Assembly (NCBI GenBank): GCA_021153325.1
Contig: JAGKTQ010000005.1
Location: 23,350-87,349, forward strand
Length of the DNA: 64,000 nt
Reading direction: 5' to 3'
Origin: Lachnospiraceae bacterium
GTDB taxonomy: Bacteria; Bacillota; Clostridia; Lachnospirales; Lachnospiraceae
In this document: piece after piece, positions 36,795-45,128 of the stretch
Layout of the letters: each line of letters opens with the position of its first letter
How positions within the stretch are numbered: the stretch's first letter is position 1
The notes under the pieces: model-generated
Seen by the model: the letters and a program-made list of their open reading frames with translations, nothing else
Databases searched by the model: none
Told to the model about the DNA's origin: nothing
Translations under genes and position numbers: made by a program

Positions 36795-36828
36795 TTGACT
36801 ATTTTTAGAATAGCCCAACCCGAAGAAG

Positions 36829-36869
36829 TTCTTGAATTCAGTATCACTACTGTTTTCGAGAATTTTTTT
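36829..36869 (+). terminator. Terminator of tRNA-Glu
   Basis: TTCTTGAA-TT-CAGTA pairs with TACTG-TT-TTCGAGAA (36829-36862), with one G-U. A run of seven T follows. Confidence 0.82.
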
Positions 36870-36884
36870 ATTTTAAAAAATAAA

Positions 36885-36915
36885 AACAGGAAAGCATTTT
36901 AACTGCCTTCCTGTT
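36885..36915 (-). terminator. Terminator after dut
   Basis: On the minus strand AACAGGAA-G-GCA pairs with TGC-T-TTCCTGTT, and TTTATTTTTT follows. It lies 11 bases past the dut stop and ends the ispG-polC-dut transcript. Confidence 0.85.
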
Positions 36916-36926
36916 CTCTCACTTTC

Positions 36927-37340
36927 TTAAGCATCACGTCGTTCTGTTTTTGTCAATTTATCTACTTCCACAAAATCTAATGGCAAATATGGCATAACGA
37001 TCATTTGTGCCACATGCTCCATCGGATTGATTGTTTTTGGAATATCACTATCATTATGTAATGAAACAGCGATCTCTCCACGATAATCTTCATCAATAAT
37101 TGCCATTCCCTGACAAATACTAAGCCCCTGTGTTGTTGCCAATCCGTCTCTTGCTACGATACCTGCAAAATATCCGTGTGGCAATTCTATTGCAAGACCC
37201 GTTCTTAATTTTACTGTCTGATGTGGTGGAATGACTGTCATTGTCGTCGTACAAGCATACAGATCATAGCTTGCTGCGTACTTACTTCTTTTTGTTGGAA
37301 TAATTGCCTTGTCATTTACTTTTTTAATGTGAATTATCAT
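36927..37340 (-). CDS. dut: dUTPase-like protein lacking motif V
   Basis: All-beta dUTPase family protein of 137 residues. Motif I is SYDLYA. Motif II reads ARDGLAT, where the usual Ser (ARSGLA) is Asp. Motif III has IDEDYRGEI, and motif IV reads NPMEHVAQMIVMP. The protein stops at KTERRDA with no glycine-rich motif V (GFGSTG) that closes over the uracil nucleotide. No such motif is encoded in another frame after the stop. It may be a variant dUTPase or a dUTPase-fold protein with altered activity. It is 13 bases downstream of polC, where removal of dUTP would suit replication. Confidence 0.8.
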   Translation of the reverse strand: MIIHIKKVNDKAIIPTKRSKYAASYDLYACTTTMTVIPPHQTVKLRTGLAIELPHGYFAGIVARDGLATTQGLSICQGMAIIDEDYRGEIAVSLHNDSDIPKTINPMEHVAQMIVMPYLPLDFVEVDKLTKTERRDA

Positions 37341-37353
37341 ATCTTTATCTCCT

Positions 37354-40300
37354 TTATACTAAATCGAAAAGACTAATCTGATTAGATTCTGGCAAATTTC
37401 CAAGCAGATTTAAACTATCCATCATTTCGATCACTGTTTTTGATGCCTTTGTACGTTGTCTGAAATCGTCTTTCGACAAAAACGGACCATCTTTTGCTGC
37501 TTCCACAATTGCATCTGCTGCCTTTTCTCCCAAGCCATCAATACTATTCAAAGATGGCATGATCTTTCCATCATCCATGATCTGGAAAAGTCTGGATTGT
37601 ACCCGGAAAATATCAATTGGCTCAAATTCAAATCCTCTTGCATACATTTCCTGTACAATTTTCATATCCTTCTGGGTATCCTGCTCTTTTTTTGATAAAG
37701 TATCCTGCCGTTTTTTATAATCTGCCATTACGTTTTCCAAATGTGCCTGTCCCTGACACATAATTTCATAAGAAAACGCGGAAGCACGAATACTGAAATA
37801 CGCTGCGTAATACGCCTGCGGATAATTTACCTTACAATAAGCAATACGCCATGCCATCATTACATATGCTGCTGCATGCGCTTTTGGGAACATATATTTA
37901 ATTTTTTTACAGGACCAAATATACCAGTCAGGTACTCCAGCCGCGGTCATTGCCTCTTCCCACTCTGGCTTCAATCCTTTTCCTTTACGTACACTTTCCA
38001 TAATGGTGAAAGAAAGACTGCTTTCTACTCCTGTATTAATGAGATATGTCATAATATCATCTCGTGTACAGATTGCTGTAGAAATCGTTGCTTTTCCTTC
38101 CTCGATCAATGTCTGTGCATTGCCAAGCCATACGTCTGTACCATGTGACAGACCGGAAATACGAACCAGATCCGAAAAGGACGATGGTTTCGTATCGATC
38201 AACATCTGTATAACGAAATCTGTACCAAATTCCGGAATACCTAATGCACCAAGCGGACATCCTCCAATTTGTTCCGGTGTAATACCCAATGCCTCCGTAC
38301 TTTTAAATAAAGACATTACCTGCGGATCATCTAACGGAATCTTAACCGGGTCAATTCCTGTCAAATCCTGCAGCATACGGATCATGGTAGGATCATCGTG
38401 TCCGAGTATATCAAGCTTTAACAAGTTGTGGTCAATAGAGTGATAGTCAAAGTGTGTCGTTATCGTATCCGTAGTCATATCATTCGCCGGATGCTGTACC
38501 GGAGTAAAGGAGTTAATATCCTCTCCTAATGGAAGTACAACAATTCCTCCCGGATGTTGTCCGGTACTACGTCTGATTCCGGTACATCCTCCTACAATAC
38601 GATTGATCTCACAAACTCTTTTTCTTCTTCCTCTTTCTTCAAAATAGTTTTTGACATAACCAAATGCAGTTTTGTCTGCAAGTGTTGCAATCGTTCCTGC
38701 ACGGAAAGTCTGTCCATAACCGAAAATAACTTCGGTATATTTATGTGCTTTACTTTGATACTCACCGGAAAAGTTCAAGTCAATATCCGGTTCTTTATCT
38801 CCTTTAAATCCAAGGAATGTTTCAAATGGAATATCAAAGCCATCCTTTTTCAAAGGTTTTCCGCACTTTGGACAAATTTTGTCCGGCATATCACACCCTG
38901 CTTTTCCAGCATAAGCACGAACCTCATCCGAATAAAAATCATTATAATAGCAATTCGGACAATAATAATGCGGACTTAACGCATTTACTTCTGTAATTCC
39001 TGCCATAAATGCTACAAAAGAAGAACCTACCGAACCACGAGAACCAACCAGATATCCATCTTCAACAGATTTCCAAACAAGCTTCTGTGCAATAATATAC
39101 ATAACGGCAAATCCGTTGCTTATAATAGAATGTAATTCTTTTTTCAACCGCTCTTCTACAATATCCGGCAACGTTTCACCATACATTTCGTGCGCTTTAT
39201 TGTAACATATATTCGTCAAAGTTTCATCTGAATTTTCAATGACCGGCGGACATTTATCCGGTCGAACCGGGGACATACAGTCAATCGTATCTGCGATCAG
39301 ATTTGTATTGGTAATAACGACCTCTTCTGCTTTGTCACTTCCAAGGTATGCAAATTCTTCCAACATTTCTTCTGTAGTACGCAAATACAACGGTGCCTGA
39401 TCGTCTGCATCACTAAAGCCTTTTCCCGCCATGATAATACGCCGATATACTTCATCTTCCGGATCAAGGAAATGCACGTCACAGGTTGCTACGACCGGTT
39501 TATGAAATTGTTCACCTAAAGACACTATCTTTTTATTTATTGACTGTATATCTTCTACTGTATTGATATTTGGATGTTTATCGGACGCCAACATAAAGCG
39601 GTTATTACCGACTGGTTGAATTTCCAAATAATCATAAAAATTGACAAGTCTTGCAATCTCAGAATCAGGTTTTCCTTCCAAAAGTGCCCGATACAGCTCA
39701 CCGGCTTCGCAGGCACTTCCAAGCAAAAGTCCCTCTCTATATTTTACGAACAAGCTTTTAGGTACTTTAGGACGCCTGTTAAAATACGTCAGATGCGACT
39801 CGGAAACAAGTCGATACAAATTCACTCTTCCCACATTATTTTGTGCAAGTATGATCGCATGATAAGAAGGGAGTTTACTGACTGCTTCCACACTAGCTGC
39901 TCCAAGCGCATTGATCTGTTTTAGATTTTCAACGCCCTCTTCCCGAAGCATGGGAATGAATTTCACAAAAATCTGTGCCGTTGCTTCCGCATCATCCACT
40001 GCACGATGATGATTTTCCAAAGAAACACCTAATACCTTTGCTACGGCATCAAGCGTATGCTTATTATGGTTCGGCAGAAGCACTCTGGCAAGTCCAAGCG
40101 TATCCAAATAAGTAAACTCTTTTTCAATGCCTAAACGCTTTGTATTTTCAATGATAAAACTCATATCAAAGTTGGCATTGTGCGCCACCATGACTGCCCC
40201 TTCACAAAACGCTAAAAATTGTGGCAGAATTTCCTTGATCATAGGAGAATCAATGACCATATTGTCATTAATTCCCGTCAACTTTTCAATTTCAAAAGGG

Positions 40301-41907
40301 ATCGGCACATCCGGGTTTACAAAAGTAGAATACCTGTCAGTTATTTCGCCATTTTCTACCTTTACCGCACCAATTTCAATAATGCGATTGTTGATAGGAG
40401 AAAAACCGGTTGTTTCAATGTCAAAAACAACATAAGTTTCCTCCAATGACTGTCCCTTATCTCCGGTAACAATTTCCTTTAGATCATCTACCAGATAGGC
40501 TTCTACTCCGTAAATAACCTTAAAGAAATCCTGCTTGTCCGGATTCTCTTCGCCTGCCTCTTTTCGTTTTGCCTTTTCAGCTTTCCACAAATCTTCCCAT
40601 ACGTGGTTTGCATCCGGGAAGGACTGCACCACTCCATGGTCGGTGATCGCAATGGCTGGATGTCCCCATTTATAAGCTCGTTTTACGATGTCTTTTGCCT
40701 CGGACACACCATCCATATCACTCATTTTGGTATGACAATGAAGCTCCACTCTTTTTCTTGCACTGTTGTCCATTCGGCTCGTCGTAAAATCAGGAATCTT
40801 TTTCACGCCTACAATAGAGCCAACCGTCAATTCGTTATCAAACTTGTCAATAACGGTCACACCTTTAATCTTTACAAATGCACCCGGCTTAATCCCTGCA
40901 AGAATTTCTTCCAACTGTTCATTTCTTGTAAACATCTTGACCGTCATCGTATCGGTAAAGTCCGTAATATCAAAAATAACGATCGTCTTTTCATTACGGA
41001 TCTCTCTTTTATCCAGATTCAATATCTTACCTCGAATGACCACCTCTCCCATTTCTCCGAGGATTTCTTCCATGGCAATTGCTTCTTCCTCAAAATCCCT
41101 GCCATATAATACATCTGGATTATCTGATTTTTTCGGCTGCCTGTTAAAGCCGCCTCTTCCTTTTTCAAAACCACCTTTTTTATCGCCAAAGGTCTTTGCC
41201 TGCTTTTCTGTTCCTTTTCCTGCACCTGTTGAACTATCCTGCCCTTTGGCAGCTGCTTCTTTCTTTGCTTCTGCCCCTTCTTTGTCTGCTGCATTTTCTA
41301 AGATAGTTTCCGCGCCATCCGTATTTTTACCGGCACGCGCTGCAATTTCTGCTACCTGTCTGGCTATTTCCAATTCATCTTCTTCTCTGCGTTTTCTTTT
41401 TTCTGTCTCCTTGTATTCCATCGCAAAGATACAGGAAAATCCGCATCTCTCATTGAATATTTTCTCTAAAACACGTAACAAGTCCTCTTCTTTACTCCTT
41501 GCAAGAACCGAGTCATCCACGGTGAGTACGACTCTTCCCTCACCCGGATAAGTCACTTCTGCGTTTTTAAACGTATTATATTCAATATGATCGTATTCCC
41601 GAAGTTCCAGCAGAATACTGTCTCTATATGTATTCATCAGTTTTTCCGGATTGTATTGGGAAGAAAGATGATATTTTTCATAGATTTTAATCGTAATATT
41701 GGCATTCGGAAACAACTGCCTTTTGATCGTCTCTTCCACCAAAAGGATATTTTCCTTTTGAATCAGCCTGTCACAGGAAATATAGATGCGGATAAAGTCT
41801 TTTTGCCGTGTTGCAGAAACCTTATCAACAAGAACCTGCTCAAACAAGTCTTGCAGGTTCTTATTAAGCTTTAATGTTGGAAATACTTCAAAAAACTTTT
41901 TTGCCAT
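37354..41907 (-). CDS. polC: DNA polymerase III alpha subunit, PolC type
   Basis: Main replicative polymerase of low-GC Gram-positives, 1517 residues. An N-terminal domain precedes a charged low-complexity linker rich in Lys/Glu/Ala/Gly (about 165-265). The OB fold follows (EMGEVVIRGKILNLDKREI). The PHP domain starts ELHCHTKMSDMDG and is split by the 3'-5' exonuclease domain, with FDIETTGFSPINNRIIEIG and later HHRAVDDAEAT. The polymerase domain has GSVGSSFVAFMAGITEVN, DIDLNFSG and the helix-hairpin-helix region near the C-terminus (SLNSIDGLGEKAADAIVEAA). A C-terminal clamp-binding QISLFD is visible. It lies between ispG and dut. Confidence 0.97.
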   Translation of the reverse strand: MAKKFFEVFPTLKLNKNLQDLFEQVLVDKVSATRQKDFIRIYISCDRLIQKENILLVEETIKRQLFPNANITIKIYEKYHLSSQYNPEKLMNTYRDSILLELREYDHIEYNTFKNAEVTYPGEGRVVLTVDDSVLARSKEEDLLRVLEKIFNERCGFSCIFAMEYKETEKRKRREEDELEIARQVAEIAARAGKNTDGAETILENAADKEGAEAKKEAAAKGQDSSTGAGKGTEKQAKTFGDKKGGFEKGRGGFNRQPKKSDNPDVLYGRDFEEEAIAMEEILGEMGEVVIRGKILNLDKREIRNEKTIVIFDITDFTDTMTVKMFTRNEQLEEILAGIKPGAFVKIKGVTVIDKFDNELTVGSIVGVKKIPDFTTSRMDNSARKRVELHCHTKMSDMDGVSEAKDIVKRAYKWGHPAIAITDHGVVQSFPDANHVWEDLWKAEKAKRKEAGEENPDKQDFFKVIYGVEAYLVDDLKEIVTGDKGQSLEETYVVFDIETTGFSPINNRIIEIGAVKVENGEITDRYSTFVNPDVPIPFEIEKLTGINDNMVIDSPMIKEILPQFLAFCEGAVMVAHNANFDMSFIIENTKRLGIEKEFTYLDTLGLARVLLPNHNKHTLDAVAKVLGVSLENHHRAVDDAEATAQIFVKFIPMLREEGVENLKQINALGAASVEAVSKLPSYHAIILAQNNVGRVNLYRLVSESHLTYFNRRPKVPKSLFVKYREGLLLGSACEAGELYRALLEGKPDSEIARLVNFYDYLEIQPVGNNRFMLASDKHPNINTVEDIQSINKKIVSLGEQFHKPVVATCDVHFLDPEDEVYRRIIMAGKGFSDADDQAPLYLRTTEEMLEEFAYLGSDKAEEVVITNTNLIADTIDCMSPVRPDKCPPVIENSDETLTNICYNKAHEMYGETLPDIVEERLKKELHSIISNGFAVMYIIAQKLVWKSVEDGYLVGSRGSVGSSFVAFMAGITEVNALSPHYYCPNCYYNDFYSDEVRAYAGKAGCDMPDKICPKCGKPLKKDGFDIPFETFLGFKGDKEPDIDLNFSGEYQSKAHKYTEVIFGYGQTFRAGTIATLADKTAFGYVKNYFEERGRRKRVCEINRIVGGCTGIRRSTGQHPGGIVVLPLGEDINSFTPVQHPANDMTTDTITTHFDYHSIDHNLLKLDILGHDDPTMIRMLQDLTGIDPVKIPLDDPQVMSLFKSTEALGITPEQIGGCPLGALGIPEFGTDFVIQMLIDTKPSSFSDLVRISGLSHGTDVWLGNAQTLIEEGKATISTAICTRDDIMTYLINTGVESSLSFTIMESVRKGKGLKPEWEEAMTAAGVPDWYIWSCKKIKYMFPKAHAAAYVMMAWRIAYCKVNYPQAYYAAYFSIRASAFSYEIMCQGQAHLENVMADYKKRQDTLSKKEQDTQKDMKIVQEMYARGFEFEPIDIFRVQSRLFQIMDDGKIMPSLNSIDGLGEKAADAIVEAAKDGPFLSKDDFRQRTKASKTVIEMMDSLNLLGNLPESNQISLFDLV

Positions 41908-41945
41908 GTTTCACTCACCTGTGTTGCTTTTCTTTTAAACAGCCT

Positions 41946-43001
41946 TTACTCTTTCCAGTTCAAAAGCTCTTCTCTAAGCACAGAAAGAAGTTGGTCTTCG
42001 GGAACTTTTTTAATGATCTCTCCCTTTTTGATCAATAGACCCTCTCCTATTCCGCCTGCAATTCCGATATCCGCTTCTTTTGCTTCACCAGGACCATTGA
42101 CTGCACATCCCATGACCGCAACTTTAATATCAAGCGGAATATCTTCTACCATATTTTCCACCTGATTTGCCAGTCCGATCAGATCAATCTTTGTCCTACC
42201 GCATGTCGGACAGGATACGATTTCAATACCGCCTTTTCTCAGCCCTAATGTACGCAAAATAATTTTAGCCGATTTAATTTCTTCTACCGGATCTCCTGTC
42301 AAAGACACACGAATGGTATCCCCGATTCCCTGATTTAAAATCAGTCCAAGTCCCATAGCCGATTTAATATTTCCACTAATGATCGTTCCCGATTCCGTAA
42401 TACCTACATGAAGTGGATGATTCGTCTTTTCTGCCAAAATTTCATGAGCCTTTACACACATCAAAACATCGGAGGATTTAATACTGATGACCAAATGATC
42501 ATATCCCATATCTTCAATCAGTTTTACTTTGTCAAGGGCACTTTCCACAATACCCTCTGCAGTTACACCACCATATTTTTCTACCAGATTTTTTTCCAGC
42601 GAACCACTATTGACCCCTACACGAATAGGCACATTTCGTTCTTTTGCTGCCTTTACAACTTCTTTTACCTTCTCGTGACTTCCGATATTTCCCGGATTAA
42701 TACGGATCTTATCTGCGCCGTTTTCGATGGCTGCAATTGCCATTTTATAATCAAAATGTATATCTGCCACTAACGGAATACTGATTTCTTTTTTGATTTC
42801 TTTAATAGCCTGTGCTGCTTCCAGTGTAGGAACTGTGGAACGGATAATATCACAGCCTGCAGCCTCCAGTCTTTTTATTTGTTCTACGGTCGCTTTCACA
42901 TCCTCTGTCCTTGTGTTTGTCATGGACTGAATCAGGATAGGATTGCCCCCGCCGATCTTTTTATTTCCAATCTGTACAACTTTCGTATGTTCACGATACA
43001 T
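41946..43001 (-). CDS. ispG: 4-hydroxy-3-methylbut-2-enyl diphosphate synthase
   Basis: Iron-sulfur enzyme, penultimate step of the MEP isoprenoid pathway, 351 residues. The TIM-barrel part has NPILIQSMTNT, VADIHFDYKMA, RINPGNIG and GVNSGSLE. The C-terminal cluster domain supplies cysteines in SCPTCGRT and MGCAVNGPGE. It has its own extended -10 promoter overlapped by a palindrome (43035-43061), which separates its expression from the kinase gene upstream. dxr and rseP lie just beyond the kinase pair. Confidence 0.97.
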   Translation of the reverse strand: MYREHTKVVQIGNKKIGGGNPILIQSMTNTRTEDVKATVEQIKRLEAAGCDIIRSTVPTLEAAQAIKEIKKEISIPLVADIHFDYKMAIAAIENGADKIRINPGNIGSHEKVKEVVKAAKERNVPIRVGVNSGSLEKNLVEKYGGVTAEGIVESALDKVKLIEDMGYDHLVISIKSSDVLMCVKAHEILAEKTNHPLHVGITESGTIISGNIKSAMGLGLILNQGIGDTIRVSLTGDPVEEIKSAKIILRTLGLRKGGIEIVSCPTCGRTKIDLIGLANQVENMVEDIPLDIKVAVMGCAVNGPGEAKEADIGIAGGIGEGLLIKKGEIIKKVPEDQLLSVLREELLNWKE

Positions 43002-43034
43002 AGCTTTTCCTCATTTCTATGTTGATTTCTGATT

Positions 43035-43061
43035 TATAGAAAATATTATACCATTTCTATA
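43035..43061 (-). promoter_or_regulatory. Extended -10 promoter of ispG inside a palindrome
   Basis: On the minus strand TGG-TATAAT (-10 at 43045-43050) lies inside an 8-bp perfect inverted repeat, TATAGAAA-N11-TTTCTATA (43035-43042 and 43054-43061). A TTGACT lies upstream but at a spacing of only about 10 bases. The repeat is placed like an operator for a dimeric regulator but could also be a weak hairpin at the end of the kinase transcript. Confidence 0.6.
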
Positions 43062-43076
43062 GTCAAAAAGGTACTT

Positions 43077-44207
43077 CTATTTTACTTTCAATAAGACTAC
43101 CTTTTCCATAATTTCTCCGCTTTCCAGATTTTTACATATCACAGTTACTTCCGTTCCTTTTTTGCCATCCAATGCTTTTATCGGCAATGCCATATAAAAA
43201 TCTCCTTCTACCTCATAGAAAGTTCCATCTCTAATAATAATCTTCTCTCTTTTTTGATTGTACACGATCAGTGGAAGGATCTTGGTTTCTTCCTGTATAT
43301 TTTGTGCATATATGGTTTCCTTTTGTTTCCCTATAATAAAAAGCATGAAAAAAATAAGTACAAAGAGTCCTCCTCCTTTTTTACAAGTCAGAAAAACATT
43401 CTTTTTTTCCTCGATCATATATTTGCTTCTTCTGTTATATCTCTTTCTTTTGCCTAGTTTCTTATCATAATTTCTTAATTCTTCTAAAACAGTTTCCATA
43501 TTTTCATATCGCTTTTCCTTCTCCTTTTCCATACACTTTTCTACGATCTGTTCCAGCTTTTCCGAAATAAATGGATTCACTTCTCTTATTTTATATAAAC
43601 GATATGGTGGTTTTGATGGATTTCTTCCAGTCAAAATATGATATAAGGTAGCACCAAATCCATAAATATCACTCCGCACATCAACCATTTCTCCATGCTC
43701 GAACTGTTCTGGTGCACTGTAGCCAAATGTACCTGCATATACTTTTTCCTGCCTTCTGTTTCCTCCAACAAATGCACCGTCAAAATCGATCAATTTAATG
43801 TCTCCTTTTTCATCTAACAATAAATTTGCAGGCTTTAGATCCCGATAAATAATTTTTTCAGGCAGATTATGCAAATATTGTAAGCATTCTCCTATGCAAA
43901 TTCCAATCTGTACTGCCTTCTCTTCGCTGAACATTTCCCCTTCTTCCAAAACAGAAAGCAGATTGTTGCCCTCCATATATTCCATGACAATACCAATATC
44001 TTCCCCTTCCTTTAATACATCATAAATGATTGGTATCGCAGGATGTTTTAGCTTTTTTAAAACTTCTGCTTCTTTCCATGCCCATGTTTCTTCCCTTCCC
44101 ACTTTTTTTATAGCAACCTCCCGATGCAAATGTTTGTCAAAGGCTTTATAAACAGTTCCATTTGCCCCACTCCCAAGCCTCTCTATTCTTGTGTATCTTT
44201 CTTCCAT
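43077..44207 (-). CDS. Membrane Ser/Thr protein kinase without PASTA domains
   Basis: Hanks-type kinase of 376 residues. The N-terminal catalytic domain (about 5-260) has the Gly loop GSGANGTVYKAF, Lys in VAIKK, the catalytic loop YRDLKPANLLL (Tyr in place of His of HRD), and the metal-binding DFD in place of DFG. GTFGYSAPEQF and SDIYGFGATLYHILTGR also match kinase subdomains. One TM helix (about 278-293, GGGLFVLIFFMLFIIG) precedes an extracytoplasmic domain of about 80 residues, not the PASTA repeats of PrkC. It lies 22 bases downstream of a PP2C gene, its likely antagonist. Muropeptide sensing by PASTA is not expected; the ligand is unknown. Confidence 0.9.
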   Translation of the reverse strand: MEERYTRIERLGSGANGTVYKAFDKHLHREVAIKKVGREETWAWKEAEVLKKLKHPAIPIIYDVLKEGEDIGIVMEYMEGNNLLSVLEEGEMFSEEKAVQIGICIGECLQYLHNLPEKIIYRDLKPANLLLDEKGDIKLIDFDGAFVGGNRRQEKVYAGTFGYSAPEQFEHGEMVDVRSDIYGFGATLYHILTGRNPSKPPYRLYKIREVNPFISEKLEQIVEKCMEKEKEKRYENMETVLEELRNYDKKLGKRKRYNRRSKYMIEEKKNVFLTCKKGGGLFVLIFFMLFIIGKQKETIYAQNIQEETKILPLIVYNQKREKIIIRDGTFYEVEGDFYMALPIKALDGKKGTEVTVICKNLESGEIMEKVVLLKVK

Positions 44208-44229
44208 GTAATGTCACCTTTCCTCTGAT

Positions 44230-44931
44230 TCATTGGATCACACTGACTGCAGAAGCATTGTCCTGCATCTTACGCCGTTTTATCTGTTCGCCTGCTTCCT
44301 TCAAGCATTTTTCCATTGATGTCTCTTCCTTACATTTGGGAGATGCCACAACTGCTATTTCTTCTAAAGAAAGTTTTTTGTAAAAACCGTCTGTACAAAC
44401 AAGGAAGCCTGTTTTCCCCCATATTTTCCCATGTTTCCACTGTGGTCTTTCCCATTTTCCTGCACCGATACACCGATATAGAAAACGCCCTTTTCCATCT
44501 GTTCTTGTCAATATTTTTACTCGTCTTTTGATTTTGTAAGCTCTACTGTCTCCCACATGCATCAAATAAAAATGTTTTTTAATAAAAAACATTACCGTCA
44601 CTGTCGTGCCAAGTCGGATTTTCTTTTTCTTACCATACTCTTTTAGCTTTTCATCGGTCTCATAAAGCATTTTTACAATCGATTTATATAGTATTCTTTG
44701 GTTTCGATGCTTTTCTACCATAGGAATAAGCTCTTTGTAAAACCACACAATAAGCATTTCTGCTACATAGCCACTTGCTGTCTCGCCCTCCTTTAGTCCA
44801 CCAATCCCATCACAGACTGCCACCATAGTCACGGTTCCCGTCCTAGTTTCTGCCTGCTGCAAAATAAGAGAGTCCTGATTTACGGCACACTCTCCCTGTT
44901 CCCACAAATATGCTGTTTTCATTTTACTCAC
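44230..44931 (-). CDS. PP2C-family Ser/Thr phosphatase
   Basis: Cytoplasmic metal-dependent phosphatase of 233 residues. Metal-binding and active-site motifs are NQDS, VAVCDGIGGLKEG, MHVGDSRAYKI, FLVCTDGFY and DNASAVSV. It lacks a membrane segment. It is first of a two-gene unit with the kinase and should reverse its phosphorylation. In most clostridia the PrpC-PrkC pair sits near rsgA and the priA/def/fmt genes, so this is probably a second, distinct pair. Confidence 0.9.
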   Translation of the reverse strand: MSKMKTAYLWEQGECAVNQDSLILQQAETRTGTVTMVAVCDGIGGLKEGETASGYVAEMLIVWFYKELIPMVEKHRNQRILYKSIVKMLYETDEKLKEYGKKKKIRLGTTVTVMFFIKKHFYLMHVGDSRAYKIKRRVKILTRTDGKGRFLYRCIGAGKWERPQWKHGKIWGKTGFLVCTDGFYKKLSLEEIAVVASPKCKEETSMEKCLKEAGEQIKRRKMQDNASAVSVIQ

Positions 44932-45039
44932 TTCCCATTTTGTTTTTCATTTTTGGAATTTTAAAGAATCCACAAAAGAATTAAGAATATAAAGAATCTA
45001 AAGATTTTCTTTCTGTCATAAAGAATTATGATTGATTTT

Positions 45040-45068
45040 ACTTTACTACACTTTCCATCTCTACGCAA
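45040..45068 (-). promoter_or_regulatory. Sigma-A-like promoter of the PP2C-kinase unit
   Basis: On the minus strand TTGCGT (45063-45068) and TAAAGT (45040-45045) are 17 bases apart, just downstream of the rseP terminator. Confidence 0.55.
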
Positions 45069-45080
45069 GTACAATCAAAA

Positions 45081-45104
45081 AAGTCTGGCAAAAAAGCCAG
45101 ACTT
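45081..45104 (-). terminator. Terminator after rseP
   Basis: A perfect 9-bp stem, AAGTCTGGC/GCCAGACTT, has a 6-base loop. TTTTTTG follows on the minus strand, 25 bases past rseP. It separates the rseP unit from the PP2C-kinase unit. Confidence 0.9.
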
Positions 45105-45128
45105 CTAAGAAACCATTTCGTATTTTCC

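Noticed and set aside
36830..36926. Broken motif V of dut beyond the stop codon
   Set aside because: The bases after the stop form a terminator hairpin, and no Gly-rich coding segment is found in the other frames.
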